Assembly: GCA_030849805.1 (NCBI GenBank)
Contig: JASANZ010002196.1
Span: 1 to 64,000, forward strand
DNA length: 64,000 nt
Direction: 5' to 3'
From: Sergeia podlipaevii
Lineage: Eukaryota > Euglenozoa > Kinetoplastea > Trypanosomatida > Trypanosomatidae
Part shown: positions 30,845 through 41,581 of the stretch, in pieces
Layout: each line of letters begins with the position of its first letter
Numbering within the stretch: position 1 is the first letter of the stretch
Notes under the pieces: model-generated
Databases searched by the model: none
The model's input: the letters and a program-made list of their open reading frames with translations, nothing else
What the model was told of the DNA's origin: nothing
Made by a program: the position numbers and the translations under genes

Positions 30845-32809
30845 TCATTGTGATGGGTCATCGGCTGCACGGGCAACGTCGTCAAGGTAGTGGCGCACAT
30901 CGCTCTGTCTCTGCTCAGTGTCCACCTCCTGGCGGCGAGGGATATTCAACTTTGATGATTTCCCACCTGCCGCTGCTGCCGCACTGCCGTCCTTTTCCTC
31001 CTCCCTCTTCCTGCTGTTAAAGCTACTCAACTCCTGGTGGTCACCGTCGTTGTTGTTGATTTCGTTCTGCACCACTACATCAGTAGCGGCCGCATGTATA
31101 GTGGTGTGTCCTTCCTCCTCCCCCTTCAGTTCTGCCCACTTGATGTGGCGAAATAATAAATAGACATAGCACGGGCACCCCACCAACAGCACACCAGAAA
31201 ATGGGCCTATCCACAGCGCCTTTACGCCGATATTAAAGTGAAACGTGAGAACAAACGCAAACGGAACACCAACGACGCAAAACGCGACTGTAATGATGGC
31301 CGCACCCACCATCTGAAGCCCACACCCACGAAGAATACTCATAACAGTACTCTGAAACGTATCGAAGATGTGGTAGGGAAGTACAATCCTCATTAGGCTC
31401 CAGTACACCTCCGCCACCTCTTGTTCCGTTGTAAACCAAAATGGAATGAATGAGCCTAAGGCAATCACAATAATAACATCAATAATCGCAATTACAAAGA
31501 CAATAACAATGCTGAGAAAGGCCATTTTGCGGGCGACAAGTGGACGTCCAGCACCAATTTCATTGCCCACAAATACGCACGAAATGACAATAACACCAGA
31601 GCCAATACCCCATATGATACCAAACACCTGCAGCGTGATGGAGAACCCGGCAAGGTCCACTGGAGGCTGCGTTCCCGCTGCTAAAGCGTTGATCTCCAAT
31701 GCTACCCACTCACTGAGCATGATAGCCATAGATGGCAGCGCAATCCTTAGGAGGCCACCCATGTTCTGTAGACTCTTGCGCGACCAGCCTCCCCAAGTTA
31801 GCTTGTGCATGTTAGTAAAACAAAAGTAAGCGATGAGGCTACTACAGATAGAGCACATGAGAATTACCCATGCAATGGGTGAGCCAACGTACCCAAAGAG
31901 CTTCACAAAGAGAAGTTGCAGCAGCGGATTTACGAGTGCAGCAACAAACATGGAAACTGATACTGGAAGGGTTACACGTTGTGATGAATAATAGCGCATA
32001 ATAAGTTGAAATAGCAACGCAGCAGGAATGCCATACACTGCATAGCGGCACCACAACCCACTATAATGCGCTGCTGCCGGTTTTGTCCCACCTGCAGAGA
32101 GAAGTACATCTGCAAAACACAAAACAAGACCGAGGGGAACAGCGGCAACGAGAAGAATGAAAGCCATGCGCTGTGCGTACGTGCCATACATGTACAGTGT
32201 TTTAGGAGGTTCTTTAGCCATGCCGGTCGTGTCGTGCGCTCGTTCTGCTTCCGCAGCCGCCTTCTCCTTCTCGTACTTTCCATAGGTATGAGAGAGCACG
32301 GTTTCCATGGCACCGCAGAGGCCCGCACCAAAGGCAAATCCTGTAGCATTAACCAGTCCTACTGCCAAGGCAGCACCGCCCATCTCCTCAACGCCTACCA
32401 TGCGTCCAATCACTGCGACAATTACCGCGTTAAGCGAGAACTGCGCCAGCGCAGACAGTGAAAGTGGGAGGCCTGTTGTTAGAAATAGGATTGTCGACCC
32501 AACCACGTTGAAAGGTTGTTGCTCGCCAGAATCTTCGGCTCCAGCTTCGTGCTGCACCGCCCCCGCCTCCACTGATGTGTCCGCTACCCCATGCTGCTCA
32601 TTGTTGTTGTATTGATACTGTGCGCGAGCGAGAGAGCCGAGGTCTGCGGCAGCACCCCGCCCAGCAGATGAACACCTCGAAGAGAAGGACACATTCTCTA
32701 ATTCATTATTAGAGCTGCTAGTCGTGGTGTCCTCATGTTTATTCTTGTTCTTCTCGGTTTCTGGATGACTACTCACGTTGTTGTGCATCGAGACTGGTTG
32801 AGAAGACAT
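30845..32809 (-). CDS. MATE-family multidrug/metabolite efflux transporter
   Basis: 654 residues. MATE carriers expel organic cations and other compounds across a membrane in exchange for H+ or Na+. Residues 1-100 are a Ser/Glu/His/Asn-rich cytosolic N-terminus. About 102-565 is a polytopic membrane domain of roughly 12 segments, with the family hallmarks LPLSLSALAQFSLNAVIVAVIGR, GGAALAVGLVNATGFAFGAGLCGAMETVLSHTYG in the first half and the matching SEWVALEINALAAG and GSGVIVISCVFVGNEIGAGRP in the second half. The C-terminal ~85 residues are Lys/Asp/Ser-rich. A second MATE gene (39527-41581) flanks a FUSC-like gene on the other side. The ATG start is clear and the stop is TGA. Family firm; substrate and membrane location unknown. 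Confidence 0.93.
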   Translation of the reverse strand: MSSQPVSMHNNVSSHPETEKNKNKHEDTTTSSSNNELENVSFSSRCSSAGRGAAADLGSLARAQYQYNNNEQHGVADTSVEAGAVQHEAGAEDSGEQQPFNVVGSTILFLTTGLPLSLSALAQFSLNAVIVAVIGRMVGVEEMGGAALAVGLVNATGFAFGAGLCGAMETVLSHTYGKYEKEKAAAEAERAHDTTGMAKEPPKTLYMYGTYAQRMAFILLVAAVPLGLVLCFADVLLSAGGTKPAAAHYSGLWCRYAVYGIPAALLFQLIMRYYSSQRVTLPVSVSMFVAALVNPLLQLLFVKLFGYVGSPIAWVILMCSICSSLIAYFCFTNMHKLTWGGWSRKSLQNMGGLLRIALPSMAIMLSEWVALEINALAAGTQPPVDLAGFSITLQVFGIIWGIGSGVIVISCVFVGNEIGAGRPLVARKMAFLSIVIVFVIAIIDVIIVIALGSFIPFWFTTEQEVAEVYWSLMRIVLPYHIFDTFQSTVMSILRGCGLQMVGAAIITVAFCVVGVPFAFVLTFHFNIGVKALWIGPFSGVLLVGCPCYVYLLFRHIKWAELKGEEEGHTTIHAAATDVVVQNEINNNDGDHQELSSFNSRKREEEKDGSAAAAAGGKSSKLNIPRRQEVDTEQRQSDVRHYLDDVARAADDPSQ

Positions 32810-32831
32810 ACTGCTTGAGTAAATATCTTCC

Positions 32832-32846
32832 CTTAAAAAAAAAAAA
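32832..32846 (-). promoter_or_regulatory. Candidate trans-splice acceptor of first MATE gene
   Basis: On the coding strand a T12 run (32835-32846) is followed by AG at 32832-32833, 23 nt upstream of the ATG at 32809. Confidence 0.45.
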
Positions 32847-33436
32847 CAGAGTCTTTCAGCAACGTTTTATGTTGCTTTATAAAAGATAGAAACAAAAAAA
32901 TATATGTTAAGATAAGACCCACGTTAGTTAAACAAAACTTCTACCTCACGGGAGTGTTTGGGAAAAAAAAAATAGGTGAAGAAGGAATTTTCAATTTACC
33001 TGTTTCTCTCTCCTCCCTCTTTTTTCACTTTTGTCGCACAGCAGGTAACGTTCTTCTGCTCAAATTTCCTCCGTTTATCTAGTCACAATGTTAAAGCTAA
33101 CTAAATAGAAATGTATTTCCTTTCTCGGCATATAAAGACTTTCAATTGGGTTTGTCTTGGGCTGATATTCTTGTCCTAACTATCGAAACTCTAAAAGGCA
33201 AAAAGAAGATATGTAAAAAAAGTTGAGGGCATGATAGATGATCAAAGAGAGAACAAATATAGTTACATAAATAGGTACTCAGTACACAAAAATTCATGTT
33301 AAACACATTTTTTTTCTGATTCTTTTTCCGTTATTGTGTGAGCACACGAACTTATTGAGGAGAGAAATGTAGTTTTTAAAAGAAGAGGGAAAAAGAAGCA
33401 TGCATAGCGGTGATACTCCTCAGTTAGCGCCACGCC

Positions 33437-33451
33437 CCCACCAAAGGTGGG
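33437..33451. other. Small perfect hairpin
   Basis: CCCACC-AAA-GGTGGG, a six-pair GC-rich stem with a 3-nt loop in AT-rich surroundings. Function unknown. Confidence 0.35.
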
Positions 33452-34577
33452 ATATTCTTTCAATCAAGTGAAACGTAACCATTTATAACTCCCCCATCAC
33501 ATGTAAATGCTCTCCTTTCCCGTTCCCACTCCCCTCGCTCAAAGAAAGAAAGAAAGAAAGAAAAAAAAGACATAAAAAACGCTACTCCAGCCCTAGAGCT
33601 GCTTTAAGTACATTGAAGGAATATGCAAGCTACGAAAAATAATAACAAGAAGCAGAAGTTTCTTTAAGAAAGAAGAAGCATCATTCTACCTTTTTCTCCT
33701 TATACCAACATAGCGCACGCAGACGTCCATCCCATCCTCTAGATGACACTTCAAAGGAGAAAAAAAAAAAGTTCAAGAACTTACGCGTTACATCCTCTTT
33801 CAACTTCCCCCTCTCTCCCTTTTTCACACAATAATCCGAGTCCACGTTACCAGTAATACGCCCTTGTTCAAAATCGCATCTTTTTTTCTTCATATCTCAC
33901 AATGTGAAATATAAAGAAAAAAAAAATGCAGGCAGCACACATTACCTATACGCATACACATACGTACTTGAGTAGCGAATTACTACTACAGCACATGACA
34001 TCCTACGTAAGTAAACAAAAAATGGCCAAAAAGAGAAGAAGAAAAAATGAAAAAGACAATAGATACTCAGTCATATACACCCATGACGCACCAAACGACA
34101 TCAATACCAAAAAAAAAACCCAGGAGTAAGCAGACAGATGCAATAATAATAACAAAAAGGAATTTATTACGCACAGTTACTAATCATCCAAGAATAAAAA
34201 ATAAAACACAATTATAAACCGTAAGCGATTCTTTCTTCTTATTTCTTTTGATGAGGGCTACCTAAGGAAAACATAATTGTAGTCCATGGCCTGAATGTAG
34301 GCCAGAAATTTACTTTTTTTTTCTTTTTGAAGATATGTATAATTTTTTTATATGCTTTTGTCACCAAGAAAAGAAACAAACAGAGAGAATCCTGGGGGGG
34401 GGGGAGTGTTCTTCAACCGTGAGAGGATTACTGATGTAACGAGGGTGCAAACACACTGACTGCTCTCAAATATCTCACAGCCAGGTGAAGCCCTTCTGCG
34501 CGCGCGGGGACTGCTGTCTAAATCACCTTAAAAAAAAAAAAAAAAAATTCCAAGTGTCTGATTTTGTGCGTGCTGTT

Positions 34578-37500
34578 CTACCTCTTGGAGCGGATAACAT
34601 CCAACATTCTGCTTAGACTCATCATCATCAGCTTCGTTTCGTTCGAAAACATTTCAAGACACAGCGTCAGTGAATGAAACCCTTCTGCATCCTCAGAGGA
34701 AACTGGAAACAAAAAATCGGCCGGCAGCCTCACCGGTTGCCGAGGGCATTCATAACTTTCATCTTCTCCTTGTTCACTCGCGCGATTACGTAAAAATGGA
34801 AGAATGGACACATTACGTTCTGACTGATCTGAACGAAACTTGCCGTGCTCGCCAGTAGTCGGCGTCGTCCGCTTACCACTATAGAGCGTGTTGAGACCGT
34901 CAAAGGTTCCTACGCGGGACAGCCGAGGACTACCTCGTGGACTGCCGCTGCGCACCCTGGACGTATGCACGCCGCCCAGGTTGTCTCCATGCACGTCCTC
35001 CAGGTGCACCTCCGACCCCATGTCATCCTCTGACATATGCCTAATTGGAGGCCGGCCAGCAGTAGCACGGTTATAGGGGCAGCCGGCTCTTTGCACATGG
35101 AGCTTGTCGTCCTCCTTGCTGCGGAGCGACGGCGCGCATGCTGTCGCTTTTCCTGAATCGCCAGATGATGGATGATGCGGTTGCGACTGGTGCAAGTAAC
35201 GATATTTGGCGACAGAGCTGTTGATCAGCATTAACATAATCTGGCTCTTGCGCTTGTGAAACTCCGCAGAGGCTACGTTGAGGTCAAGGACGGCTTTCAT
35301 TATATCCGCCTCGAGGTTGGTGGCGGGTTCATTCATCACGTAGGTCATCAAATCGACAAAACGACGGAACGAGCGGGCGACATCCGTGGCAATAGGCTGA
35401 AGCGTTCTCATCATGTGCTTTGTCTCTAGAGTGAAGCGGCTTTGACTACGAATCACGTTCCAGCTCATGATCATCGTCTTGAGCAGTGTGGTCATGTGGT
35501 ACATGTGCAAGTACGTTTCATTACATGCCTTCACGGGGTAGTCCACCTCCACTAACGAACGCTCGTCCTTTGCAAAGCCCATGAACGTTTTGGTGCCCTT
35601 CAGTCGCGTCGTGATGTCAGCGATGAGGGTGCTGAGCTCCTCCATGGGTATATCCTTGCCGAGTACGATGTGGATAGAACGATTAGACACCAGTTGTTTA
35701 CCACGCGTCGTCGGAGGCATCGCGCTGTCGCAGTTGGAGGTGCCAAGAAGGGATTCATCGTTGCTTTCGTTTTGATTACCGCCAGCACCACTACTATTGA
35801 AGGCACCAGAGTGAAAGAGCAGAGGCTCATCAGGGTGAAAAGGCACCGCCCCCGCATCCGTGACTAACGGGGTCGAAAGGAGCGACATCATCTTGGTCAT
35901 AAAGTTACTCATGCGCTTCAGCACATTGATGCGCTTCCGACGAAGGATAAGACTGGGCGATAGTGGAAAGACCAATGCGCTGACAAAGAGATAAATAAAA
36001 ATACCAAACGTGTTTTGGTTCATACGCGCAACGGTGTCGTCCATGGTAGTGGGTATAATGCTGTCCAGCGGAATGAGCACGAACATAGCATACACTGCCA
36101 TGACGCCGTATTCAACATCGTTTCGCAGAAACGTACCGCAAAACATTAGAGTACAGAGGGAGGCCACACGCTGCACAAGTGTCTCCGAGTAAGTGCCTGC
36201 GAAGAAGCCGAGCACCGTTCCGACGAGGCACCCGGTAAGACGCACAATAGATGCCTGCACAGCTTCGACAGGGTTGGATCCAGAAACGAAGGCAATAATG
36301 TTCGGCCCAGAGAAGGAATTCATTTCTACCTTAATAAGGTAGGAAAATCCAATGGTGAGAATCATGGCTCCGCTGACCTTCGCCGCTTCAATCACCGGTT
36401 GGATCTCGTGTCGATGCCCGTACTTGAAGAGCTTGCGCAGGAAGTGCACATTATCCATGAAAGGATCAATGGCCACTTTTTTGACGAACTCCCTGAGGGT
36501 GCCATACATGGTGGCCGTGAATTTCTTCACCTTCACATCAAAAATTTCAATCGTGTCGCGGAAGCACACCACAGTGAAGAGGTAGAAGGTCATGAGAGGA
36601 ACAAACTCCTCGAGAATGGCAGAAGTGTGCTCGTAGAAGAGCATCCGACGAGCGACAATGTAGGCGTCCTGCAAGTCATCAGTGCGGTCTTTCAGTCGCT
36701 CAATGAGATCGTGTAAGTTAAGCACCTCCCGCTTCGTCTTCGCCTTTGCCAGGAGAGTCATGAGCTCGTCGAAGGATTCCGCTACACAGTCCAGGTGTGG
36801 AGTGAGAATAACCGAAAACGCCTTGCAGCGGTCGCTGTTATCAATAGCGCCGGGCGACGCCTCGACTACGTCTAGCACGCGAGTCATGCTGCTCAGGTTC
36901 ACACGCAAGTGCTCAAACAAGCGGTACTTCACATCGCGTATCTCGCGTGCCTCGGTAGATTCAAACATAAACTCGTAAAACGAAAAGGCCTGACTGTGTT
37001 CAAATGCTGGAAGCAGATCATCAAGAGAGGCAGTCATGGTTCGCACCTTAGACATGGCCATGTTTCGCTCCACGTTGGTGGGACTCCAGAACGAAAAGAC
37101 GAGGCCCCTGAAAGCAGTACCGGTATTACGCGCAATGCTCTCCAGTAGTTTCTGTGCGTGGCGATGACAGAAGACAGGGTAGGGTAGAAAGGAAGCGAGA
37201 AGGCAAAGCCCTGTGCCGATGCACCAGTCCCCCATGACTCTACACGGGTACAGCGCACCACGGTTCTTATCCACGAGGAGGCCTACGAGACTGATGTTAA
37301 ATAGCAGCAGACAAATACGTCGCACCATGTTCTCCGTAAACGTAGCCATGACAACAAGAATGGCTGTGTAGTACACACACCACCCAGCCATGTGCTGGCC
37401 AAGGTGCATGGCACCTCCGATCGCAGCGAGGGGAAGCCAGAAGCACCCGGCGCGTGCCCACGTGCAGAGATACGCAATCGCCTCGCCCACCGATTGCTTC

Positions 37501-38183
37501 GCAGCTAGCACAGAGGCCGACATGGGCATCGATGCGGAGACAAAAGGCGTGTTCGGTAGCTTCGCTGCAATTAGCGCTGCAGGCACGAGCACGGCAATAC
37601 CCGTGATGCGTGCGGCAAACTCGACTTGCCACCAAAACTGCGGCACACGCAAGAAATCAAAAAATGTGCAGTGGTGACGTTGACGCACCGTGCGGACGGT
37701 CCAAGGCACACTCAAGGCTCCGCCCACGTCAGAGCTCATGCCATCTGGGTACTGTTGTTGGTATGCTGGCATGCCGAAGATATCGACGTCTGACGGACTT
37801 CTCGTGCTCTCTTCATCGTGAAGATCATCCACAACATACTCGTCAGAGCGGGTGCGTTGTCTTAGGGTCGGGGAGTTATCAAAATTAAATTCATGCCGAC
37901 CTTTATCGTCTGCTTCGTCATACAAAGGTCCTTGAAAAGCAACCCCTTTTGTAGAGGTACTCACAGCGGTTGAGCCAATTTCCATTTGATTGTTTGTATT
38001 TGCAGCAGGGACCTCTACAACGCTAAGTAGAGGCTTTTTGCTCCCAGTGCTCTCGGTAAAGTCCGCACTATGTTCTGAGCCAGTTGCTGGCTTCATCGTA
38101 CTAGCGTGGTGAGCCTGTTTTGGAGTAAAGGTGGTATTTTCCTGCAGTGCATCTACGTCTCCATTGAGGTTAGAGTCCGCCAT
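34578..38183 (-). CDS. FUSC/ArAE-like polytopic membrane protein
   Basis: 1201 residues. FUSC-type proteins (fusaric acid resistance, aromatic acid exporter, plant ALMT-like) move organic anions or aromatic acids across membranes. Residues 1-175 are a disordered cytosolic region. About 185-340 is a first block of five to six membrane segments. About 345-595 is a soluble helical region. About 600-745 is a second membrane block containing the family pattern R-L-T-G-C-L-V-G-T-V-L-G-F-F (about 648-661). The remaining 450 residues are soluble, with a charged helical segment and an Arg/Ser/Gly-rich disordered stretch. The two membrane blocks separated by a helical domain are typical of this superfamily. 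The gene sits between two MATE genes. ATG start; TAG stop. Superfamily call good, substrate unknown. Confidence 0.82.
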   Translation of the reverse strand: MADSNLNGDVDALQENTTFTPKQAHHASTMKPATGSEHSADFTESTGSKKPLLSVVEVPAANTNNQMEIGSTAVSTSTKGVAFQGPLYDEADDKGRHEFNFDNSPTLRQRTRSDEYVVDDLHDEESTRSPSDVDIFGMPAYQQQYPDGMSSDVGGALSVPWTVRTVRQRHHCTFFDFLRVPQFWWQVEFAARITGIAVLVPAALIAAKLPNTPFVSASMPMSASVLAAKQSVGEAIAYLCTWARAGCFWLPLAAIGGAMHLGQHMAGWCVYYTAILVVMATFTENMVRRICLLLFNISLVGLLVDKNRGALYPCRVMGDWCIGTGLCLLASFLPYPVFCHRHAQKLLESIARNTGTAFRGLVFSFWSPTNVERNMAMSKVRTMTASLDDLLPAFEHSQAFSFYEFMFESTEAREIRDVKYRLFEHLRVNLSSMTRVLDVVEASPGAIDNSDRCKAFSVILTPHLDCVAESFDELMTLLAKAKTKREVLNLHDLIERLKDRTDDLQDAYIVARRMLFYEHTSAILEEFVPLMTFYLFTVVCFRDTIEIFDVKVKKFTATMYGTLREFVKKVAIDPFMDNVHFLRKLFKYGHRHEIQPVIEAAKVSGAMILTIGFSYLIKVEMNSFSGPNIIAFVSGSNPVEAVQASIVRLTGCLVGTVLGFFAGTYSETLVQRVASLCTLMFCGTFLRNDVEYGVMAVYAMFVLIPLDSIIPTTMDDTVARMNQNTFGIFIYLFVSALVFPLSPSLILRRKRINVLKRMSNFMTKMMSLLSTPLVTDAGAVPFHPDEPLLFHSGAFNSSGAGGNQNESNDESLLGTSNCDSAMPPTTRGKQLVSNRSIHIVLGKDIPMEELSTLIADITTRLKGTKTFMGFAKDERSLVEVDYPVKACNETYLHMYHMTTLLKTMIMSWNVIRSQSRFTLETKHMMRTLQPIATDVARSFRRFVDLMTYVMNEPATNLEADIMKAVLDLNVASAEFHKRKSQIMLMLINSSVAKYRYLHQSQPHHPSSGDSGKATACAPSLRSKEDDKLHVQRAGCPYNRATAGRPPIRHMSEDDMGSEVHLEDVHGDNLGGVHTSRVRSGSPRGSPRLSRVGTFDGLNTLYSGKRTTPTTGEHGKFRSDQSERNVSILPFLRNRASEQGEDESYECPRQPVRLPADFLFPVSSEDAEGFHSLTLCLEMFSNETKLMMMSLSRMLDVIRSKR

Positions 38184-38205
38184 ATTCCCCCTTTATTTGT
38201 TTTCT

Positions 38206-38234
38206 CTACCACCCAGAAAAAAAAAAAGAAGGAA
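38206..38234 (-). promoter_or_regulatory. Candidate trans-splice acceptor of the FUSC-like gene
   Basis: A C/T-only tract on the coding strand (38215-38234) is followed by AG at 38206-38207, 23 nt upstream of the ATG at 38183. Confidence 0.5.
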
Positions 38235-38504
38235 TAAAAAAGAAAATCTGGTTCGCACACACCGCCACAGATCTATACCAATATATATGTATATATATGT
38301 ATATACTAGAACAGTAATTATTATATATAAGCTGCTCTTATTTTATCACCAACAGGATTTCTGTTCCAAGGCCGTAAATACAAATAATACTGTGGCTCTT
38401 GCTCACTTTTCTCTCTGTGCTCGCCAAGTAAATAATAAAAAAAATGGACCTTAAAAATGTATGTTTTGCACTTCCTGAAATCTGTAAGATACACAGTATA
38501 TACA

Positions 38505-38525
38505 GTGTGTGTGTGTGTGTGTGTG
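38505..38525. repeat. GT microsatellite
   Basis: About ten uninterrupted GT units, reading as CA on the transcribed strand. Confidence 0.9.
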
Positions 38526-39526
38526 AAAGGGCGAAAGTACTAATCCCTTCGCACCCTTTCAATGAAAAAAAAGCAAACAAACAAAAAAAAGATAGAGGAA
38601 CTGTCGTGATAGCAAAGACGAGAGGGAAGAAGAATGTTTGTTTCTAACCCCCCTCCCCGTAGTGAGTTTCCTAAGGAGGTATTGAAGGCCCTCCTAATGT
38701 TTTTTTTTTTTTTTTTGGAAAGAATCGATATATGATCGTTCAATTAAGATGACTAAAATGGGGAGGAAGGAAAAGTGGTTGCAGAAATATAGCAATGTCA
38801 AAGCAGTTTCATTTTACCAAAAAAAAAAAAAAAGAAACAAGGCATGCAACGTTTACTAGAAGTGCATAACATACACATTTTTTTTTTCTACGGAAGTAGT
38901 GCTTGATTGGTTTATTTTTAGAGTGTAACTAGCACACGTACACCAACGCTCACAAGTTAATGCGAAAAGAAACGGAACAGGAACAGTTTCATTCTAATGA
39001 GGGGGAAAGATGCTGCAGTCATCAGCGGATTCATACGTAATAGTTTTTTTTTCTCTCCTTTACGTTCTTTTCTGTTATTCGTGTCCTTGTTTGTTTCTTT
39101 CGTGTGTGTGTGTGTGAGTGTGATGTTGAAAGCAACGATTACTCCCTTTCTATCGTCTCTCTCTAACGCTCCATTGCAAAGGAAACAACACCAACACCAA
39201 TAAGCGGCACATGCCAGAGAGGTCAAACAACAACAACAAAAACAAAAAACAAAAAGAAAGAGAAAGAGATGGAGAGAATGCTGAGACCTGTAATCTTTTC
39301 ATTCTAGGTCGTCCTTCTCTTAAGGTTCTTTGGCACATCTGAAGTAACACCCGATATAAATCATAACCATATAGAACTCCACACGAAGAGGGCACATATT
39401 AGACAGCAGCACGCTTGGTCACTCCAATTATATAGGAGGAGCAACCAGATTAAGTTTACAGCAATCACAAAATAAAATGTTAATAGAAGAGGCAGGGGAG
39501 CAGACAAGAAACTGTGTGGGAGATAC

Positions 39527-41581
39527 TCAAGCTTCAGGTTCGCCACCCTGAGAAGGAGATGCAGTGGCGGAGAATGTATTGAAAGTAGGAGCTGCACCGT
39601 CACTACCCAAGTTTCCTTCCGCCAGCGACCGCGGCAGTTGTGGTGCTGCTACGCTTTCAGGTGGAATGTATCCACTTTGAGGCAGAGGCACTGGGGATGT
39701 GCTTGAAATGCCGTTGGGCATCCTACCCACACTCGATGTTCTGGAGTGCACACTACCGCGCCGCTGATCAACACTGAGCGCTGCGTCGACAAGAGAGTCG
39801 CCATGACTGACAACAGTGTTTGGGCCGCGGGGATGCATGTAGGGAGTCCCGATGTACTCGCCAGGGGTCACGAGGATGTTGCGATGAGGAATGTGGAATC
39901 CCGACACAAACGAAAGATTCTCTAGAACACCACCGTCGCTGGGTCGCGCGGCACCATTACCCTCCTTGTCGCCGTGGTGCAGGCGAAAACTGCCGCGCCA
40001 ACCATCGTCGTAAGAGCTGCCAGCAAGACTGGTGTTTTCATCCTCGCCGGCAGAGCAGGTCCCCGCCGCGCCACCATGCCTGCCGTGGGCGGAGATCATG
40101 CTGTGCGCCATAGACCTGATCTCATCATCGGCTTCATTAAGCGCAGGCACCTCCTCCTCGCGTACCTCCAGCGTGTCCCACTTGATATAAAAGAAAAACA
40201 TGTAGCAGTACAGGGGGAACCCCACCACGCTGACACCGACCATAGGACCAAGCCACAACGCGGCGACACCCACGTCCGTCGTGAAGAAGATGATCATACC
40301 CAAGGGGACACCCACAATCGAGTACACCAGCGCAATCGCAATAGCTCCCATCTTCTGAAGACCGCACCCACGCAGCACACCCATCATCGCACTCTGCACG
40401 CAGTCAAAGAAGTGATAGACCATAAAGTATGGCAGCAGCGACGGATAAATCTCGATGGCTTTTTCATCGTCCGAGAAGAACCGGGGAATGTGCTTTCGCA
40501 GTAAAAATAGGACAATCAAGTTGAACATGGCAAATACCATCGACATGACCACACACAGAAGACCACAGCGGCGAGCAAAGCGGTTGCGGCCCTGCCCGAG
40601 TGCGTTGCCAACCATCACCGCAGCGCAGATGAACACACCAGAGGTCATGCCCCAGCACATGGAAGAGCCCTGGTATATCATACTGAAGGCTGCAAGGTCG
40701 TGCGGCTCCGCAAAGCCGGCAGTGATCGCGTTGATCTCCAGTGACACCCACTCGCTCAGCATCATCGCCATGGAGGGCAGCGCAAGCTTCAATAGTGGAC
40801 CCCAGTTGCGCAGCGCGTTACGATCCCATCCGCCCCAAGTCTTCTTGTAGATGCCCGTCCACCACAGGTAAAGCACCAGGCTTATCGGCATGAGGGTCAT
40901 CAGTATGCTCCACGCAAGCGGCGCGCCAGGGTAGCCAAAAAGCTTGATGCACCCAAGCACAAGAAAAGGGAACACTAAAGCGCCGGCCAGAAGGTTAATG
41001 GAAAGAGGATTGTTGAGGTGTTGGCAGGCAAAGTAGCGCCGCAGCAGCTCAAGCAACATCGCGGGGAAGGCGCCAAAGAGCGCGCCACGGCAGAAGATGC
41101 CCGTGTAGTACGCCACCGCAGGGTTCTGCCCCATCGCGTCAAGCAGCGTATCAGCAAAGGTTAGAACGGGCCCTAGAAAAAAGGCAATAATCACAAGCAT
41201 CAGAATCATGCGCTGCGCATAGATACCATAGAGCTTGCTCTCGGGGTCCCGCCCGTACGTGTGGGAGAGCACCGTCTCTAAGGCACCACAGAACCCAGAC
41301 GCAAATGCAAAAGCAGTTGAATTGATGAGTCCAAAAGCAAGCGACGTGGCTCCCAGCTGCTCTACACCAACTAGCTTACCCACTGCTGCAATCAGCACAA
41401 CACCAATAGAAAACTGGCCAACCGCAGCGAGGCCAAGTGGAATGCTCATAACAACAATGTCTTTGATTATGACAAAAGCGCTTACATCGTCTGGGTGCGA
41501 TGCCTGCACCTTCTCCGCAGCGTTGGCAGGAGGGGCCTCGGGCAACTGCAGGGCGGGATGATGACTGTCGGCTTCAGACAT
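39527..41581 (-). CDS. MATE-family efflux transporter, second copy
   Basis: 684 residues. It is a diverged paralogue of the MATE gene at 30845-32809: the same layout, with matching LAAVGQFSIGVVLIAAVGKLVG, GFCGALETVLSHTYG and SEWVSLEINAITAG blocks. Its N-terminus is shorter (about 30 residues before the first membrane segment) and its C-terminus longer. The membrane domain spans about 30-480 with roughly 12 segments. The C-terminal ~190 residues are a Gly/Ser/Pro-rich cytosolic tail unlike that of the first copy. The repeated internal half (GVFICAAVMVGNALGQGRN) is the second MATE domain. The two copies flank the FUSC-like gene rather than lying side by side, so they are not a simple fresh tandem duplicate. 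ATG start; TGA stop. Confidence 0.93.
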   Translation of the reverse strand: MSEADSHHPALQLPEAPPANAAEKVQASHPDDVSAFVIIKDIVVMSIPLGLAAVGQFSIGVVLIAAVGKLVGVEQLGATSLAFGLINSTAFAFASGFCGALETVLSHTYGRDPESKLYGIYAQRMILMLVIIAFFLGPVLTFADTLLDAMGQNPAVAYYTGIFCRGALFGAFPAMLLELLRRYFACQHLNNPLSINLLAGALVFPFLVLGCIKLFGYPGAPLAWSILMTLMPISLVLYLWWTGIYKKTWGGWDRNALRNWGPLLKLALPSMAMMLSEWVSLEINAITAGFAEPHDLAAFSMIYQGSSMCWGMTSGVFICAAVMVGNALGQGRNRFARRCGLLCVVMSMVFAMFNLIVLFLLRKHIPRFFSDDEKAIEIYPSLLPYFMVYHFFDCVQSAMMGVLRGCGLQKMGAIAIALVYSIVGVPLGMIIFFTTDVGVAALWLGPMVGVSVVGFPLYCYMFFFYIKWDTLEVREEEVPALNEADDEIRSMAHSMISAHGRHGGAAGTCSAGEDENTSLAGSSYDDGWRGSFRLHHGDKEGNGAARPSDGGVLENLSFVSGFHIPHRNILVTPGEYIGTPYMHPRGPNTVVSHGDSLVDAALSVDQRRGSVHSRTSSVGRMPNGISSTSPVPLPQSGYIPPESVAAPQLPRSLAEGNLGSDGAAPTFNTFSATASPSQGGEPEA

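Larger units (their letters stand above)
32810..34577. other. Intergenic spacer, 1.8 kb
   Basis: AT-rich spacer between the FUSC-like and first MATE genes. It carries an acceptor-like site near 32832-32846, a small perfect hairpin at 33437-33451, a GAAA repeat near 33541-33561 and a G10 run near 34394. The short open frames seen are low-complexity. No gene supported. Confidence 0.55.
38184..39526. other. Intergenic spacer, 1.3 kb
   Basis: AT-rich spacer between the second MATE and FUSC-like genes. It has an acceptor-like tract (38206-38234), a GT repeat (38505-38525), a T17 run near 38700-38716 and an A-rich run near 38820. No gene supported. Confidence 0.55.

Noticed and set aside
39974..40504. 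176-codon plus-strand frame
   Set aside because: Antisense of the second MATE gene, whose frame is conserved in family motifs.
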